The translations under genes and the position numbers were made by a program. From contig JAFLZH010000007.1 of NCBI GenBank assembly GCA_029785615.1, positions 263 through 55,657 of the forward strand: 55,395 nt of DNA. Reading direction: 5' to 3'. Positions 42,519 to 52,397 of this stretch are shown here, piece by piece (within the stretch, counting starts at the first letter, position 1; each line of letters opens with the position of its first letter). The DNA comes from Nitrososphaerota archaeon (lineage in GTDB: Archaea; Thermoproteota; Nitrososphaeria; Nitrososphaerales; Gagatemarchaeaceae). The notes under the pieces were generated by a model. The model was given only the letters and a program-made list of their open reading frames with translations, was not told where the DNA came from and searched no databases.

Positions 42519-43391
42519 CTATGTTGGCTTTGCGCCGGGCCTGGAGCTCCGCCGCGCCTCCCTCCCCGCGGGGAGCCTGATGTCCGCCGCCATCTCCACC
42601 CACCTGGGCCCCACCTCGCGGACCCTCCTGGGGACGAACCTCGCCCCCTTCGGGAGGATGGCCCTGAGCTCCTTGCGGAGGGCCCCGGCGGCCTCGGCTT
42701 CGTCCTCCCCGAGCACGTGCCTGTAGTAGTGGATGGTCGCGCCCCCCCTGGCCAGGCTGAGGGCTGTCGGGAGGTACCTGTCCGCCTCGGAGGGGTGGGG
42801 CATCAGTATCCTGTCGAACTTCTCCTCCAGGACACCTGGGAGGTCAGCCGCGTCGCCGCGCACCACCCTGACCAGGCCCTCCACCCTGTTCATCCTGTCG
42901 TTCTCCTCGTGGAGGGCTGCGGCAGCCTCGTTCACTTCGCAGCTCGTCACCGTCGCCCCTGCGACCTTCGCCACCGCTATGGAATAGGGGCCGACCCCAG
43001 CGAACATATTCAGCACCCGGTCGGTGGGCCGGGCCAGCCTGGCCACACGCAGCCTCTCGGTCGACAGGCGCGGCGAGAAGTACGCCTTGGCCACGTCCAC
43101 CCTGAACGCGCATCCGTTCTCCCTGTGCACCGTGGTCGTCCTCCTCTCCCCTGCGAGGTGCGCCAGCTTCCTGAGCCTGAACTCCCCCTCTATCCCTCCC
43201 TTCTGCTCCAACACCACCCTGACGTTCTTCATCTCCTCCAGGAGCGCGCCGGCGATCTTCCGCTTCTCCTGCGCCAAGAACCCCATGAGCCTGACTATGG
43301 CTATGTCTCCGACGACGTCTACCCCCGAGGAGACCCGGTCCGCCCCCTCGACCCCCGCCCTTTCGAGGGCGGCCCTAATCAGCCGGGGCAC
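42519..43391 (-). CDS. trm5: tRNA (guanine37-N1)-methyltransferase Trm5
   Basis: A 290-aa class I SAM methyltransferase that makes m1G37 and prevents frameshifting. It has the Trm5/Tyw2 block HRENGCAFRVDVAKAYFSPRLSTER-like segment, SAM motif I VLNMFAGVGPYSI, and MPHPSEADRYLP where Trm5 family members carry the N-P-P-x-like catalytic loop. GTG 43391 overlaps the ABCE1 3' end by 17 nt. Tyw2 (Taw2) is the closest alternative. Confidence 0.88.
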   Translation of the reverse strand: MPRLIRAALERAGVEGADRVSSGVDVVGDIAIVRLMGFLAQEKRKIAGALLEEMKNVRVVLEQKGGIEGEFRLRKLAHLAGERRTTTVHRENGCAFRVDVAKAYFSPRLSTERLRVARLARPTDRVLNMFAGVGPYSIAVAKVAGATVTSCEVNEAAAALHEENDRMNRVEGLVRVVRGDAADLPGVLEEKFDRILMPHPSEADRYLPTALSLARGGATIHYYRHVLGEDEAEAAGALRKELRAILPKGARFVPRRVREVGPRWVEMAADIRLPAGREARRSSRPGAKPT

Positions 43392-45186
43392 TTTCTTCCC
43401 TCTGGGACGGCACGTAGTAGTACGCCCCCCTCTCCTTCTGCTCCCTGTCCAGCTTGGACCCGGGCTTGTTGACCCTGGGCCTGCCGGTGTTGACGTCCCG
43501 CCTGTACGTGAGGCCCACCCGGCTCAGGAAGTCGTTCATCCCTGCCTCCTTGGTGAGCGGGGGGGTCGCCTCGCCGGAGACCCCGGGCTCGCCGCTGAAG
43601 ACCAGGAGCCTGTCGGACACGATGTCCACCACCTGGAGGTCGTGGTCTATCACCACCGCCGCCTTCCCCCTCGCCTTCACCATCCTGTTGATCGCCCGGG
43701 ACACCACGAACCTGTCCTCTACGTCCAGGAACGCCGACGGCTCGTCCAGGGCGTACACGTCGGTCTCCTGGGCCATGGTGGCGACCACGGCCACCTTCTG
43801 GAGCTCCCCCCCGCTGAGCTCGCCCATCCTCCTCGCCAGGAGCTTCTCCAGCCTGAGGGGGGTGACCAGGTTGTCCTGGAGGGCAGGGTCGCTGTACTTC
43901 GTCCCCAGGGTCGACATGAAGAACTCCTCCAGGGTCCCATCGAAGTCGGAGCTGAGGTACTGTGGCTTGTACGCCACCTTGGCGTCGACGTGCACCACCC
44001 CCTCGGCGGGCTTCTCCACCCCGGCCAGCATCTTCAGGAATGTCGTCTTCCCCAGGGCGTTGGCGCCCACCACCCCGATTATGGTGCCGCCCATGATCTC
44101 CCCCGCCCCCACCCTGAGCCTGAACGACGGGTACGCCTTGGCCAGGTCGGTGTACCTCGCCACCGCGGCCTCGCTCTCGACGGTCTCGCCGGCCGCCCTC
44201 AGCTCGAATGCCACGGAGTGGTCCCTGAACCTGACGTTCTCCTGGGGGAGATAGCCGTCCAGCAGGGCGTTGATACCCGTCCTGGCCGCGTACAGCCCTG
44301 ACACTATGCCGTATGCCCCCGGCTCTCCGTAGATTATCTGGACGTAGTCTGTGACGTAGTCGAGGAAGGCTATGTCGTGCTCGACCACCAGGACAGCCTT
44401 CCCCGTTTCGGCCAGGCCGGTTATCAGCTTCGAGACCGCCAGCCTCTGGTAGACGTCGTTGTAGGACGACGGCTCGTCGAAGAGGTAGAGGTCCGCGTCC
44501 TTGAGGGCAGCGGCCGCGACGGCCACCCTCTGGAGCTCCCCCCCGCTGAGGTCTGGTACGTCCCGGTCCAGGGCCCCTCTCAGGCTGAGCGCGTCCACTA
44601 CCTCGTCCAGCTTCTTCCTCTCGTCCATCTGCTCCAGCAGCGGCAGCGCCTTCCCCTTCCAGGCCTCGGGGATCTTGTACACCGCCTGGGGCTTGAGGGA
44701 CACCTTCAGCTCCCCGTCGGCGACCTTCTCGAAGTGCTCCTTCATCTCCCGGCCGCTGAGGTACCTGAGGAACCTGTCCCAGGTCGCCTCGGCCTCGTAG
44801 TCCCCCAGGTTGGGGACTAGCTGTCCGGCGAGGATCTTGAGCGCCGTGGATTTGCCGATGCCGTTCCTCCCGACCAGGCCGACCACCTGCCCCTTCCTCA
44901 CGGTGGGTATCCGGAAGAGCCTGAACGAGTTGACCCCGTACTGGTGTATCTTGTCTGTCTTCAGCTCCTCGCTCAGGTTCAGGATGTCGACGGCGTCGAA
45001 GGGGCAGACCTTGATGCAGATGCCGCACCCTATGCAGAGCTCTTCGGAGACCAGCGCGATCTTGCTCTCGGGGAGCGTGATGCACTCCTGGCCGTTGATG
45101 TTGACCGGGCACTCTTTGATGCACTCGAGGCCGCACTTCTTGGTCTGGCAGAGGTCCTGGTCGACCACCGCAATGCGATGCACCAT
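43375..45186 (-). CDS. abce1: ABCE1 / RNase L inhibitor, ribosome recycling ATPase
   Basis: A 603-aa twin ATPase that splits ribosomes after termination with aRF1/Pelota. The N-terminal Fe-S domain carries two 4Fe-4S sites (Cys13, 18, 22, 26, 35 and Cys51, 54, 57, 61). NBD1 has GRNGIGKSTALK and DLSGGELQRVAVAAA; NBD2 has GANALGKTTFLK and ELSGGELQKVAVVAT. The hinge regions and C-terminal Arg/Lys tail are complete. It begins 10 nt after the stop of the membrane-zinc gene. Confidence 0.97.
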   Translation of the reverse strand: MVHRIAVVDQDLCQTKKCGLECIKECPVNINGQECITLPESKIALVSEELCIGCGICIKVCPFDAVDILNLSEELKTDKIHQYGVNSFRLFRIPTVRKGQVVGLVGRNGIGKSTALKILAGQLVPNLGDYEAEATWDRFLRYLSGREMKEHFEKVADGELKVSLKPQAVYKIPEAWKGKALPLLEQMDERKKLDEVVDALSLRGALDRDVPDLSGGELQRVAVAAAALKDADLYLFDEPSSYNDVYQRLAVSKLITGLAETGKAVLVVEHDIAFLDYVTDYVQIIYGEPGAYGIVSGLYAARTGINALLDGYLPQENVRFRDHSVAFELRAAGETVESEAAVARYTDLAKAYPSFRLRVGAGEIMGGTIIGVVGANALGKTTFLKMLAGVEKPAEGVVHVDAKVAYKPQYLSSDFDGTLEEFFMSTLGTKYSDPALQDNLVTPLRLEKLLARRMGELSGGELQKVAVVATMAQETDVYALDEPSAFLDVEDRFVVSRAINRMVKARGKAAVVIDHDLQVVDIVSDRLLVFSGEPGVSGEATPPLTKEAGMNDFLSRVGLTYRRDVNTGRPRVNKPGSKLDREQKERGAYYYVPSQREESAPAD

Positions 45187-45196
45187 CTCACTTCAC

Positions 45197-45706
45197 CTAC
45201 TGCTTTGCCAGTCTCTTGGGGATGGGACAGAAGCTGCATATGGCAGGGTCCCCCGCGAGGCTCAGGCTGTCCGCGCTGTGCCTCGACCTCATCGACTCCC
45301 AGACCGCCCCCTCGCTCGCCACCCCGGAAAGGTGCAGCGCCTCGTGCTCCCTGATCACAGGGAGGAGCCTGCAGCGGACGCATATCGGCTTTACGAACGC
45401 GGTCGGCCTCAGGGCTGAGAGGAAGAGTGCCGCCCCTGCCGTCCCTACCAGCCAGAGGGGGAGGAACCCCCCGAGGGGTCCGGCGACCGAGTAGAGGGCG
45501 TAGGCGGTGGCGCCGGACGCGGCCAGCAGGATCGCGCCGAGCGCGAGACCCTCCCGGCCCGGTATCAGGGTCATCCCCCTCGTGTTCTTGGAGAGCGCGG
45601 GCAGCGCCAGCACTGGGACCAGGGCCTGGAGGGGCGGGGTGAGCCTGACCACCCTCATCTTCTTGTTGACCTCCTCCCAGCCTGACGCTTCAGCCTTCGC
45701 CGCCAT
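45197..45706 (-). CDS. Membrane protein with a CxxC...CxxC zinc-like site
   Basis: A 169-aa protein with two membrane helices (about 53-70 and 79-98). The C-terminal part has CVRCRLLPVIREHEALHLSG and CSFCPIPKRL, so two CxxC pairs and two histidines could bind zinc. No family is recognised. It lies between surE and the ABCE1 gene with gaps of about 10 nt on each side, which suggests it belongs to the same operon. Confidence 0.65.
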   Translation of the reverse strand: MAAKAEASGWEEVNKKMRVVRLTPPLQALVPVLALPALSKNTRGMTLIPGREGLALGAILLAASGATAYALYSVAGPLGGFLPLWLVGTAGAALFLSALRPTAFVKPICVRCRLLPVIREHEALHLSGVASEGAVWESMRSRHSADSLSLAGDPAICSFCPIPKRLAKQ

Positions 45707-45716
45707 CCACGTCCCT

Positions 45717-46550
45717 CTAGAGCCTTCCGCGACGCGCCCTTCGGAGCCTCATCTCGACCCTTTCCCTGAGAGTCGACAGCTCCTTGGAGGGCGGGCCAGA
45801 CATCTTCAGGACCATGGGGGTTATGGACACATGCCTCTTCACAACCACAGCCTCGGCGTCCGTCCTCTCCGGGAAGCTGGTGAGCCTCTCTCCGAAGAGC
45901 CAGTAGTACGGCCTCCCTCTGGGGTCGCGCCTCACCAGGACCTTGTCGGTGTACTTCCTCCTCCCCACCTCGGTGATCTTGATGGGCGTCGACTGTTGGA
46001 CGCCCCGCGGGAAGTTGACGTTCAGGAGCTCGGCCCCCTCGGGCATCCCGTTGTCCAGGACGTCGCCGATGATCTCGCCGGCGATGACCCCGGCGTTTGT
46101 GAAGTCCGGCTGGTCGTACTCCAGGGCGAACAGCGACTCTCCGCTCACCTCCATGGAGAACGCTATGGCCGGTATCCCTGTGATTGCCGCCTCCAGGGCT
46201 GCGGCGACGGTCCCAGACGCGAGGATGTCCTGGAACGTGTTGTTGTCCCCTATGTTGATCCCTGAGACCACGAGGTCGGGCTTCCGTGGGAGTACCTTGT
46301 TCACGCCCACCATGACGCAGTCTCCCGGCGACCCGGAGACGGCATAGCACTCGAAGCCGTCCCGCCTCACCCTGTTCACCCGTATCGGCTTGTGGAACGT
46401 CAGGCTGAGCGCGGTGGCGCTCTGGGGCTGCTCGGGGGCGACTATGATTGCGTGGGCGTGCCTGGACGCTGCCCGGGCAAGCTCGAGTATCCCGTTGCTC
46501 TGGACGCTGTCGTCGTTGGTGACCATCACCAGCTTCTTGTTCTCAGACAA
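45717..46550 (-). CDS. surE: 5'/3'-nucleotidase SurE
   Basis: A 277-aa metal-dependent phosphatase that hydrolyses nucleoside monophosphates and short polyphosphates. Metal ligands are in MVTNDDSVQSNG (Asp13, Asp14) and SGINIGDNN; SPGDCV and the beta-hairpin dimer region follow. The length is normal. The start at TTG/ATG 46550 overlaps the regulator's 3' end by 8 nt. Confidence 0.92.
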   Translation of the reverse strand: MSENKKLVMVTNDDSVQSNGILELARAASRHAHAIIVAPEQPQSATALSLTFHKPIRVNRVRRDGFECYAVSGSPGDCVMVGVNKVLPRKPDLVVSGINIGDNNTFQDILASGTVAAALEAAITGIPAIAFSMEVSGESLFALEYDQPDFTNAGVIAGEIIGDVLDNGMPEGAELLNVNFPRGVQQSTPIKITEVGRRKYTDKVLVRRDPRGRPYYWLFGERLTSFPERTDAEAVVVKRHVSITPMVLKMSGPPSKELSTLRERVEMRLRRARRGRL

Positions 46551-47139
46551 ATCTGCCCGCCTTCGAGAGTGCTCTCTCTATAGACCTTCTGTCCTCTATC
46601 CCGTAGTACTTCGAAAGGACGACCCGCCCCTCCTCCAGCGTGTCCTCCGTCAGGGCGACTTCGACTATCAGCCGCTCCGTGTCGGAGAGCCCCAGGGACG
46701 CGACGGCAGCCGCGAGGTCCTCCTGGTCTTCGGACGCCTCGTCGATCATCCTCCCCAGCTTCCTGGCCGTCTCTCCTATCCTCCTCCTCTGGATCAGCAG
46801 GTCCCCGGCCGCCCGCTCGAGGTCGCGCACCCTCGCCGGCTGGCGCCTGGGCCGCACGTCTGCCGACCTCACCACGGTGAGCCCCTTGGAAGAGTAGTCC
46901 CTGACCCGGGCCGAAGCGGCGGCGTACACGACCCTTGCCTTCGGCGCCGCCCTCGACAGCCCCCTCTCCTCGACCAGCCCCAGCTCCGCCAGCCTCTTCA
47001 GGTGCCTGAGAACCCCCTGCACGGAGATTCCGGTGGCGTCTGAGAGCTCGCCCAGGGTGCGCGGCCTCACCGACACCGCATCCATGATCCGTAGCTTGGC
47101 CTTCGAAGAAAGCACCTCCTCGACGAAATCAATGGTCAT
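46543..47139 (-). CDS. Winged-helix (ArsR-like) transcriptional regulator
   Basis: A 198-aa regulator. The N-terminal winged helix is FVEEVLSSKAKLRIMDAV, TLGELSDATGISVQGVLRHLKRLAELGLVEE. A coiled-coil/helical domain of about 100 residues follows (DLERAAGDLLIQRRRIGETARKL). ATG 47139 was chosen because the long upstream extension is antisense to hsp20, and an A/T-rich TATA lies 30 nt before it. It is divergent from hsp20-cdc48 across an operator-like palindrome and may regulate both itself and that operon. Confidence 0.82.
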   Translation of the reverse strand: MTIDFVEEVLSSKAKLRIMDAVSVRPRTLGELSDATGISVQGVLRHLKRLAELGLVEERGLSRAAPKARVVYAAASARVRDYSSKGLTVVRSADVRPRRQPARVRDLERAAGDLLIQRRRIGETARKLGRMIDEASEDQEDLAAAVASLGLSDTERLIVEVALTEDTLEEGRVVLSKYYGIEDRRSIERALSKAGRFV

Positions 47140-47163
47140 TCGCAGGCGGATAGCAGGGGCTAA

Positions 47164-47203
47164 GTTAATAAACATGTGATTAATTAACTGTGAATGAATT
47201 AAC
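47164..47203. promoter_or_regulatory. Palindromic operator/promoter between the regulator and hsp20
   Basis: GTTAAT (47164-47169) and ATTAAC (47183-47188) form an imperfect 25-bp palindrome, and a third half-site ATTAAC lies at 47198-47203, 15 bp on. The palindrome overlaps both TATA elements: GTTAATAAA for the regulator ATG 47139 and GATTAATTAAC for the hsp20 ATG 47204. Binding would block both promoters. Confidence 0.55.
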
Positions 47204-47722
47204 ATGAGCGGAGAAGGAGGCGGCGACAGAAGGAGAGACCTGAGAGACATGCTCGACGAGCTCGACAGGTACTTCGAGGACTTCGAGAAGGACATCGAGG
47301 ACACGGTGAGGAACGCGTTCTTCGGGCATGACCGACAGAGCAGCCCGTTCATCGCAGGGTTCACCTTCAACATGGGCCCGGAGGGGAAGCCGTCGGTCCA
47401 GGTCTTCGGGAACAGCCCGGTGCGCCGGGACGGGTTCCGGTCGCCCATCAACGAGCAGGTCGTCGACGAGAAGGCAGGGTTGCTCAGGGCGATCCTGGAG
47501 ATGCCCGGGGTCGAGAAGGAGGACATCAGCATCGACGCTACCGAGGAGAGCGCCGTCGTCACGGCGTCGAAGGGGGAGAAGCGCTATCGCGCCGAGCTTG
47601 GACTGAAGGCCGCCATCGATCCGGAGTCGGGGAAGGCGGAGTATCGGAACGGGATGTTGGAAATTTCGTTCTCATTGAAGGACAAGCCTAATAAGGGCTT
47701 CAGGAGGGTAAACGTTGTCTGA
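47204..47722 (+). CDS. Small heat-shock protein, Hsp20/alpha-crystallin-like
   Basis: A 172-aa protein. The N-terminal 60 residues are acidic and helical, and residues 85-172 form the alpha-crystallin-like domain with [25 protein letters not shown] and the final G-x-L-like [13 protein letters not shown] strand. It belongs to the archaeal Hsp20 group encoded next to Cdc48. It overlaps cdc48 by 8 nt, so holding of misfolded proteins and unfolding by Cdc48 are probably coupled. Expression should respond to stress through the upstream operator. Confidence 0.82.
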   Translation: MSGEGGGDRRRDLRDMLDELDRYFEDFEKDIEDTVRNAFFGHDRQSSPFIAGFTFNMGPEGKPSVQVFGNSPVRRDGFRSPINEQVVDEKAGLLRAILEMPGVEKEDISIDATEESAVVTASKGEKRYRAELGLKAAIDPESGKAEYRNGMLEISFSLKDKPNKGFRRVNVV

Positions 47723-50700
47723 GAGTGGAGCCGGAGTGAGCCAGCAGCAGGTCCAACTGAAGGTCCTCGAAGCATACACGCGCGACGTTGGCAGAGGGGT
47801 CGCGAGGATCGACTACGACGCCATGGACGCGCTCGACGCATCCACCGGTGACGTCATCGAGATCAAGGGGAAGAGGCGGACTGTAGCGAAGTGCCTCCCG
47901 CTGTACCCGTCGGACGAAGGGCGGGGGATAGTCAGGATAGACGGGCTCATCAGGAACAACGCTGGCGTAGCCATAGGCGACGTCGTCGTCGTGAAGAAGG
48001 TGAAGGCACCGCCGGCGGAGAAGGTCGTCGTAGCGCCGCTGGAGGCGGTCCCGCCCATAGACGAGAGGTACCTCGCCGACGCCCTCGAGAGCGTCCCGGT
48101 GACGAAGGGGGACAACATCATGATACCATACTTCGGCGGAAGGCTGACCTTCCAGGTGGTCGGGGTAAGCCCGGTCGCCGACGCCGCGCTGATCACCCAG
48201 AGGACCGTGTTCGTGATCTCGGAGAAGGGAGAGGCCCTCCGGGGCGTCCCCCAGGTGACCTACGAGGACATCGGCGGGCTGAAGGACGAGATCCAGAAGG
48301 TCCGCGAAATGATAGAGCTCCCTCTGCGGCACCCGGAGATATTCGAGAAGCTCGGGGTCGAAGCGCCCAAGGGGATACTCCTCTACGGCCCGCCCGGATG
48401 CATAGTTGGCGATTCCCTCATCGCGCTGGAGAACGGCGGACTGATGAGGATAGACGAGCTCGCGCGGGGGATGGTTCCTGGGGTGTATCTTGCAGACCTT
48501 CCCGTCTACCCACCCGCGAGCGCGAAGGCACTCCACATCTATGATGTCCCGGAGACCATACAGGTAATCACTGAAACTGGGAAACGACTGAGAATGACAA
48601 CCAACCACCCCCTGATGACAGACGGAGGGTGGAAGGAAGCCGAAAAGCTGCAGCCAGGTGAACGGGTCAAGACGATTCGCTGGATTCCGTCGCCTAGCCA
48701 GTACGTCATAGTCTCCGATACCATAGACATGGAACGGCTCCACACACATCCTGCAATACCCAAAATCTGGGATGAGCAAATGGGCGAACTGTTCGGCATT
48801 TTCATCGCCGAGGGAACCGCGGGCAGGGAGAGGGTGTTCTTCACAATCGAAAAATTCGAAGAAGAACTCGCGGCCCACATCCGGAAGGGGATGGGGCTCT
48901 TCGCGGTCGAGGGGTACACGGTCCCGAAGAAAGGAAAGCAATGCAACGTCCTCAGATTCGACAACAGAGGGCTGGCCGACTTCTTCAGGCGGTACTGGTC
49001 CAAGGAGGAGAAGAGGGTTCCCTCTCCGATCCTGATGTCCCCGAACACCGTGGTCGCGGCATTCCTGAGGGGCCTATTCGAAGGAGATGGCTACACCAGA
49101 ATGGGTGGAAGATATTACGGTGTCTTCCTCAAGAGCAAACACAGGAAACTGCTCGAAGAGGTCCAGACCCTCCTGCTGAGGTTCGGAATCAACTGCAGGA
49201 TACATGGGAAGGGATACGTCACCAAGGGCGGCAAGCAGTCCGCCTCGTATGTGCTTGCCATCAGGGGCAAAGACGGAGTCCAAAAATTCAAGGACAGCAT
49301 CGGTCTGATTTCGACCAGGAAGAGTGGAAGCCTCAAGGCCATTTTGGGCAAATACCGAAGGAACCTGAGCTATCTCAAAGACGACTTCGAGAGGATCAAG
49401 GAGGTAGAGAGGCTGCAGGGATGGCAGAGGGTATACGACTTTGAGGTGCCGAGCACTCACTCGTTCTTCTCGAACGGGATACTGAGCCATAATACTGGCA
49501 AGACGTTACTGGCGAAGGCCGTGGCGACGGAGAGCAACGCCCACTTCATTCCGATAAGCGGCCCGGAGATAATGTCCAAATTTTATGGGGAATCGGAAGC
49601 TAGACTCAGAGAAATCTTCAAAGAAGCGAAGGAAAAAGCCCCAACAATCATATTTATCGACGAGATAGATTCCATCGCGCCCAAGAGGGAGGAAGTAACT
49701 GGTGAGGTTGAACGAAGAGTCGTTAGCCAACTCCTGTCCCTGATGGACGGGCTGGAGGCCAGAGGAAAGGTGATTGTGATAGCGGCCAGCGTCACTGGCG
49801 ACACTCCGATCCTAGTAAGGGACAAGGATGGTCGCGTAGAACTTACGCCAATCGGAAAGTTCGTCGATTCATTCTACAGCGACGGTGAAGAAGGAGTAGA
49901 GAAGTCGGCAGAGGGATTTCAGGTACTAGGACTGCAACCGAAGAAGTCGGCGAACCCGAAGTTCGCGAAGTTCACTTTCTTCGGAGGGAGCAAGTTCCAG
50001 CCCTTCCGAGGCGTGTTCAGACACAAGGTAAAAGAAGTCTACGAGATTGAGTATATCGGAGGAAGGGCGAGGACCACCGGAAACCACTCGGTGTTCATCA
50101 GGACGCCTCACGGCATCGAGGCGAAGAGGGTGGATCAGCTCAATGTGGGCGACGTTCTCGTTGATCTCCCGTTCAAGGCAAATAGGTCGAGGAAGGATCT
50201 GACGGAGATAAGGGCGCACGTGTTCGAAGAACGGCCCCTCCCGACATTTGAGCTCTACGACAGTGAAGCGACACAGGCTTACAACGAATCCCTCGTCCTC
50301 CAGGACGTCCCTGGACCGAACGGCCAGTCTCACCTCTTGGCGATTCGTGCAGGAGCAAATGCTTCGACTGTCCAGAGGTGGAGGCATAGCGGCACGATGC
50401 CTGATTCGGCACGCTGGGAAGAGGAGGGCATACCAAAGAAGGTCACACTGACGCCGGGCCTGAGCAGGCTCTTTGGCTACTACGCAGCAGAGGGCTCATC
50501 GGAGCAGAAGGAAGCGACCTTCACTTTCTCCAGGGAGGAGAGGTCCTTCGTCGAAGACGTAAAGTCGCTAATGTTCGAGATATTCAAGGTCCGCCCCTCA
50601 ATCGAGCGCGAGCACAACAACGCGTACTCGTTGTACTACGAAAGGAAACCCGTCGCCTCGCTCTTGGGCGCGTTATTCGGGCACAATGCTCACGAGAAGC

Positions 50701-52376
50701 GCATCCCATCTTTCCTGTTCGAGGCTCCCAGAGAATACTTCTTGGAGTTCCTCAGAGGCGAGGCGAGGGGCGACGGCTACAACAGTCTGAGCAGGGGGAC
50801 CCTGGAGATAACCTCTGTGAGCCAGAATTTCGTCCGAGCCCTCAACTGGCTCTGCCGCATGCACGGCATCGAAGCCTCGACGCACTCGTTCAAGGTCCCG
50901 GCTGGAAGGCCGATCGCCGGCGTCGTGGTCAAAAAGGAGACTATCGCCTACAGGCTGGACATAGGAAAGACCAACAATCCCTTCGCTACAGTCAAAATAA
51001 GGAAACAGCTGGCCCAGAAGCGAGCCGTCATTAGATCAATCACCAAGGTCCCGTACGACGGCTTCGTCTACGACATCTGTGGTGCCGAGGGGGAGGCCTT
51101 CTTCGGCGGAGAGAGCCCTGTACTTCTTCACAACACCAACCGACCCAACGCCATCGACCCGGCGCTCAGAAGGCCGGGGAGGTTCGACAGGGAGATTGAG
51201 ATTAAGGTCCCTGACAAGCGCGGAAGGCTGGAGATCCTCCAGATTCACACCAGGCACATGCCGCTGGCCCAGAACGACGAAAAGAACGGGGCCGCGGACA
51301 AGATGGTCGACCAGGAGAAGCTCGCCGGGGTGACCCACGGGTTCGTCGGCGCAGACCTCGAGTACCTCTGCAAGGAGGCCGCCATGAAGACCCTGAGGAG
51401 GAACCTGCCGGACATCAAGCTCGAGGAGGACAGGCTGAGCCCGGAGACCCTGGACAAGCTGGTGGTGACCATGGCTGACTTCGAGGACGCGCTGAAGGAC
51501 GTCATGCCTTCGGCCATGCGCGAGGTCTACCTGGAGACCCCCGACGTGAAGTGGGCCGACATCGGAGGCCTAGACGGGGTCAAGAAGGAGCTGCAGGAGG
51601 CGGTCGAGTGGCCGCTGAAGTACCCTGACCTCTACGACAAGATCGGCTACAGCATGCCCAAGGGGATAATGCTCTACGGCCCGTCGGGGACAGGCAAGAC
51701 CCTCCTTGCGAAGGCGGTGGCGACGGAGAGCGAGGCGAACTTCATCAGCGTGAGGGGCCCCGAGCTGCTGAGCAAGTGGGTCGGCGAGTCCGAGCGCGGG
51801 ATACGTGAGGTGTTCAGGAGGGCCAGGCAGGCTTCGCCCTGCGTGATATTCTTCGACGAAATAGACGCTGTGGCTCCGACCAGGGGCATGGGCGGGGACA
51901 GCATGGTGACCGAGAGGGTGGTGAGCCAGCTCCTCACCGAGCTCGACGGCGTACAGAGCCTCCAGGGGGTGGTGGTGCTCGCCGCCACCAACAGGATAGA
52001 CATCGTGGACCCGGCCCTGGTGAGGGCGGGGAGGTTCGACAAGCTGATTCAGATACCGCTCCCGGACAAGCTCGCCAGGAAGGAGATACTGAACATACAC
52101 ACCAAGGGGGTCCCCATCTCGAAGGACATCGACCTGGACAGGGTCGTGGAGATGACCGAGGGCTTCAGCGGGGCGGACATGGCATCACTGACCAACACGG
52201 CGGTCTCCATCGTGCTGCAGGGGTTCATCTCCAAGTACCCCAAGCCCGACGACGCCAGGAAGCATGTGGACGAGGCCGTGGTGACCTTCGACCACTTCGT
52301 GGACGCCATCAAGAAGGTCCGCCAGTCCAGGGAGGGGAAGCCCATGGAGAAGGTCCCGGTCCCTTACTACAGGTAA
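47715..52376 (+). CDS. cdc48: Cdc48/VCP AAA+ ATPase precursor containing two inteins
   Basis: A 1553-aa precursor giving a 739-aa mature protein after splicing. The N-domain (double-psi barrel and beta-clam, about 1-175) is followed by the D1 and D2 AAA+ rings. D1 Walker A is GPPG-TGKT, split by intein 1 (residues 229-593). Walker B is [15 protein letters not shown], and sensor 1 AA-TNRPN is split by intein 2 (692-1140). D2 has [29 protein letters not shown] and an intact sensor 1. It unfolds ubiquitin-like or otherwise marked substrates for the proteasome. TTG 47715 overlaps hsp20. Without splicing D1 would be dead. Confidence 0.97.
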   Translation: MSESGAGVSQQQVQLKVLEAYTRDVGRGVARIDYDAMDALDASTGDVIEIKGKRRTVAKCLPLYPSDEGRGIVRIDGLIRNNAGVAIGDVVVVKKVKAPPAEKVVVAPLEAVPPIDERYLADALESVPVTKGDNIMIPYFGGRLTFQVVGVSPVADAALITQRTVFVISEKGEALRGVPQVTYEDIGGLKDEIQKVREMIELPLRHPEIFEKLGVEAPKGILLYGPPGCIVGDSLIALENGGLMRIDELARGMVPGVYLADLPVYPPASAKALHIYDVPETIQVITETGKRLRMTTNHPLMTDGGWKEAEKLQPGERVKTIRWIPSPSQYVIVSDTIDMERLHTHPAIPKIWDEQMGELFGIFIAEGTAGRERVFFTIEKFEEELAAHIRKGMGLFAVEGYTVPKKGKQCNVLRFDNRGLADFFRRYWSKEEKRVPSPILMSPNTVVAAFLRGLFEGDGYTRMGGRYYGVFLKSKHRKLLEEVQTLLLRFGINCRIHGKGYVTKGGKQSASYVLAIRGKDGVQKFKDSIGLISTRKSGSLKAILGKYRRNLSYLKDDFERIKEVERLQGWQRVYDFEVPSTHSFFSNGILSHNTGKTLLAKAVATESNAHFIPISGPEIMSKFYGESEARLREIFKEAKEKAPTIIFIDEIDSIAPKREEVTGEVERRVVSQLLSLMDGLEARGKVIVIAASVTGDTPILVRDKDGRVELTPIGKFVDSFYSDGEEGVEKSAEGFQVLGLQPKKSANPKFAKFTFFGGSKFQPFRGVFRHKVKEVYEIEYIGGRARTTGNHSVFIRTPHGIEAKRVDQLNVGDVLVDLPFKANRSRKDLTEIRAHVFEERPLPTFELYDSEATQAYNESLVLQDVPGPNGQSHLLAIRAGANASTVQRWRHSGTMPDSARWEEEGIPKKVTLTPGLSRLFGYYAAEGSSEQKEATFTFSREERSFVEDVKSLMFEIFKVRPSIEREHNNAYSLYYERKPVASLLGALFGHNAHEKRIPSFLFEAPREYFLEFLRGEARGDGYNSLSRGTLEITSVSQNFVRALNWLCRMHGIEASTHSFKVPAGRPIAGVVVKKETIAYRLDIGKTNNPFATVKIRKQLAQKRAVIRSITKVPYDGFVYDICGAEGEAFFGGESPVLLHNTNRPNAIDPALRRPGRFDREIEIKVPDKRGRLEILQIHTRHMPLAQNDEKNGAADKMVDQEKLAGVTHGFVGADLEYLCKEAAMKTLRRNLPDIKLEEDRLSPETLDKLVVTMADFEDALKDVMPSAMREVYLETPDVKWADIGGLDGVKKELQEAVEWPLKYPDLYDKIGYSMPKGIMLYGPSGTGKTLLAKAVATESEANFISVRGPELLSKWVGESERGIREVFRRARQASPCVIFFDEIDAVAPTRGMGGDSMVTERVVSQLLTELDGVQSLQGVVVLAATNRIDIVDPALVRAGRFDKLIQIPLPDKLARKEILNIHTKGVPISKDIDLDRVVEMTEGFSGADMASLTNTAVSIVLQGFISKYPKPDDARKHVDEAVVTFDHFVDAIKKVRQSREGKPMEKVPVPYYR
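48399..49493 (+). mobile_element. Intein 1 in Cdc48 D1 Walker A (365 aa) with LAGLIDADG endonuclease
   Basis: It begins with Cys (CIVGDSLI, block A) directly after GPPG and ends [10 protein letters not shown], followed by extein Thr of TGKT. Block B is TNHPLMT. The endonuclease has two LAGLIDADG motifs: [12 protein letters not shown] and [13 protein letters not shown]. All splice residues (Cys1, TxxH-like His, terminal His-Asn, +1 Thr) are present, so it should splice. Confidence 0.95.
49788..51134 (+). mobile_element. Intein 2 in Cdc48 D1 sensor-1 region (449 aa) with LAGLIDADG endonuclease
   Basis: It begins with Ser ([10 protein letters not shown], block A) after VIVIAA and ends SPVLLHN before extein TNRPN. 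Block B is [17 protein letters not shown] motifs are [13 protein letters not shown] and [13 protein letters not shown]. An extra segment of about 90 residues with a helix-turn-helix-like stretch ([13 protein letters not shown]) lies between block B and the endonuclease. Ser1, His-Asn and +1 Thr are consistent with splicing. Confidence 0.95.
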
Positions 52377-52397
52377 GAGAAGCCTAATTACGCCATC

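Noticed and set aside
43379-45136. 585-aa open frame in another minus-strand frame within the ABCE1 gene
   Set aside because: It is a shadow of ABCE1 in GC-rich DNA, extremely rich in Arg, Gly and Pro with no domain.
47140-47562. Upstream extension of the winged-helix regulator
   Set aside because: It is antisense to hsp20 and would cross the divergent promoter.
47700-48941. 413-aa open frame antisense to the start of cdc48
   Set aside because: Codes for no recognisable protein and lies entirely over cdc48 and intein 1.
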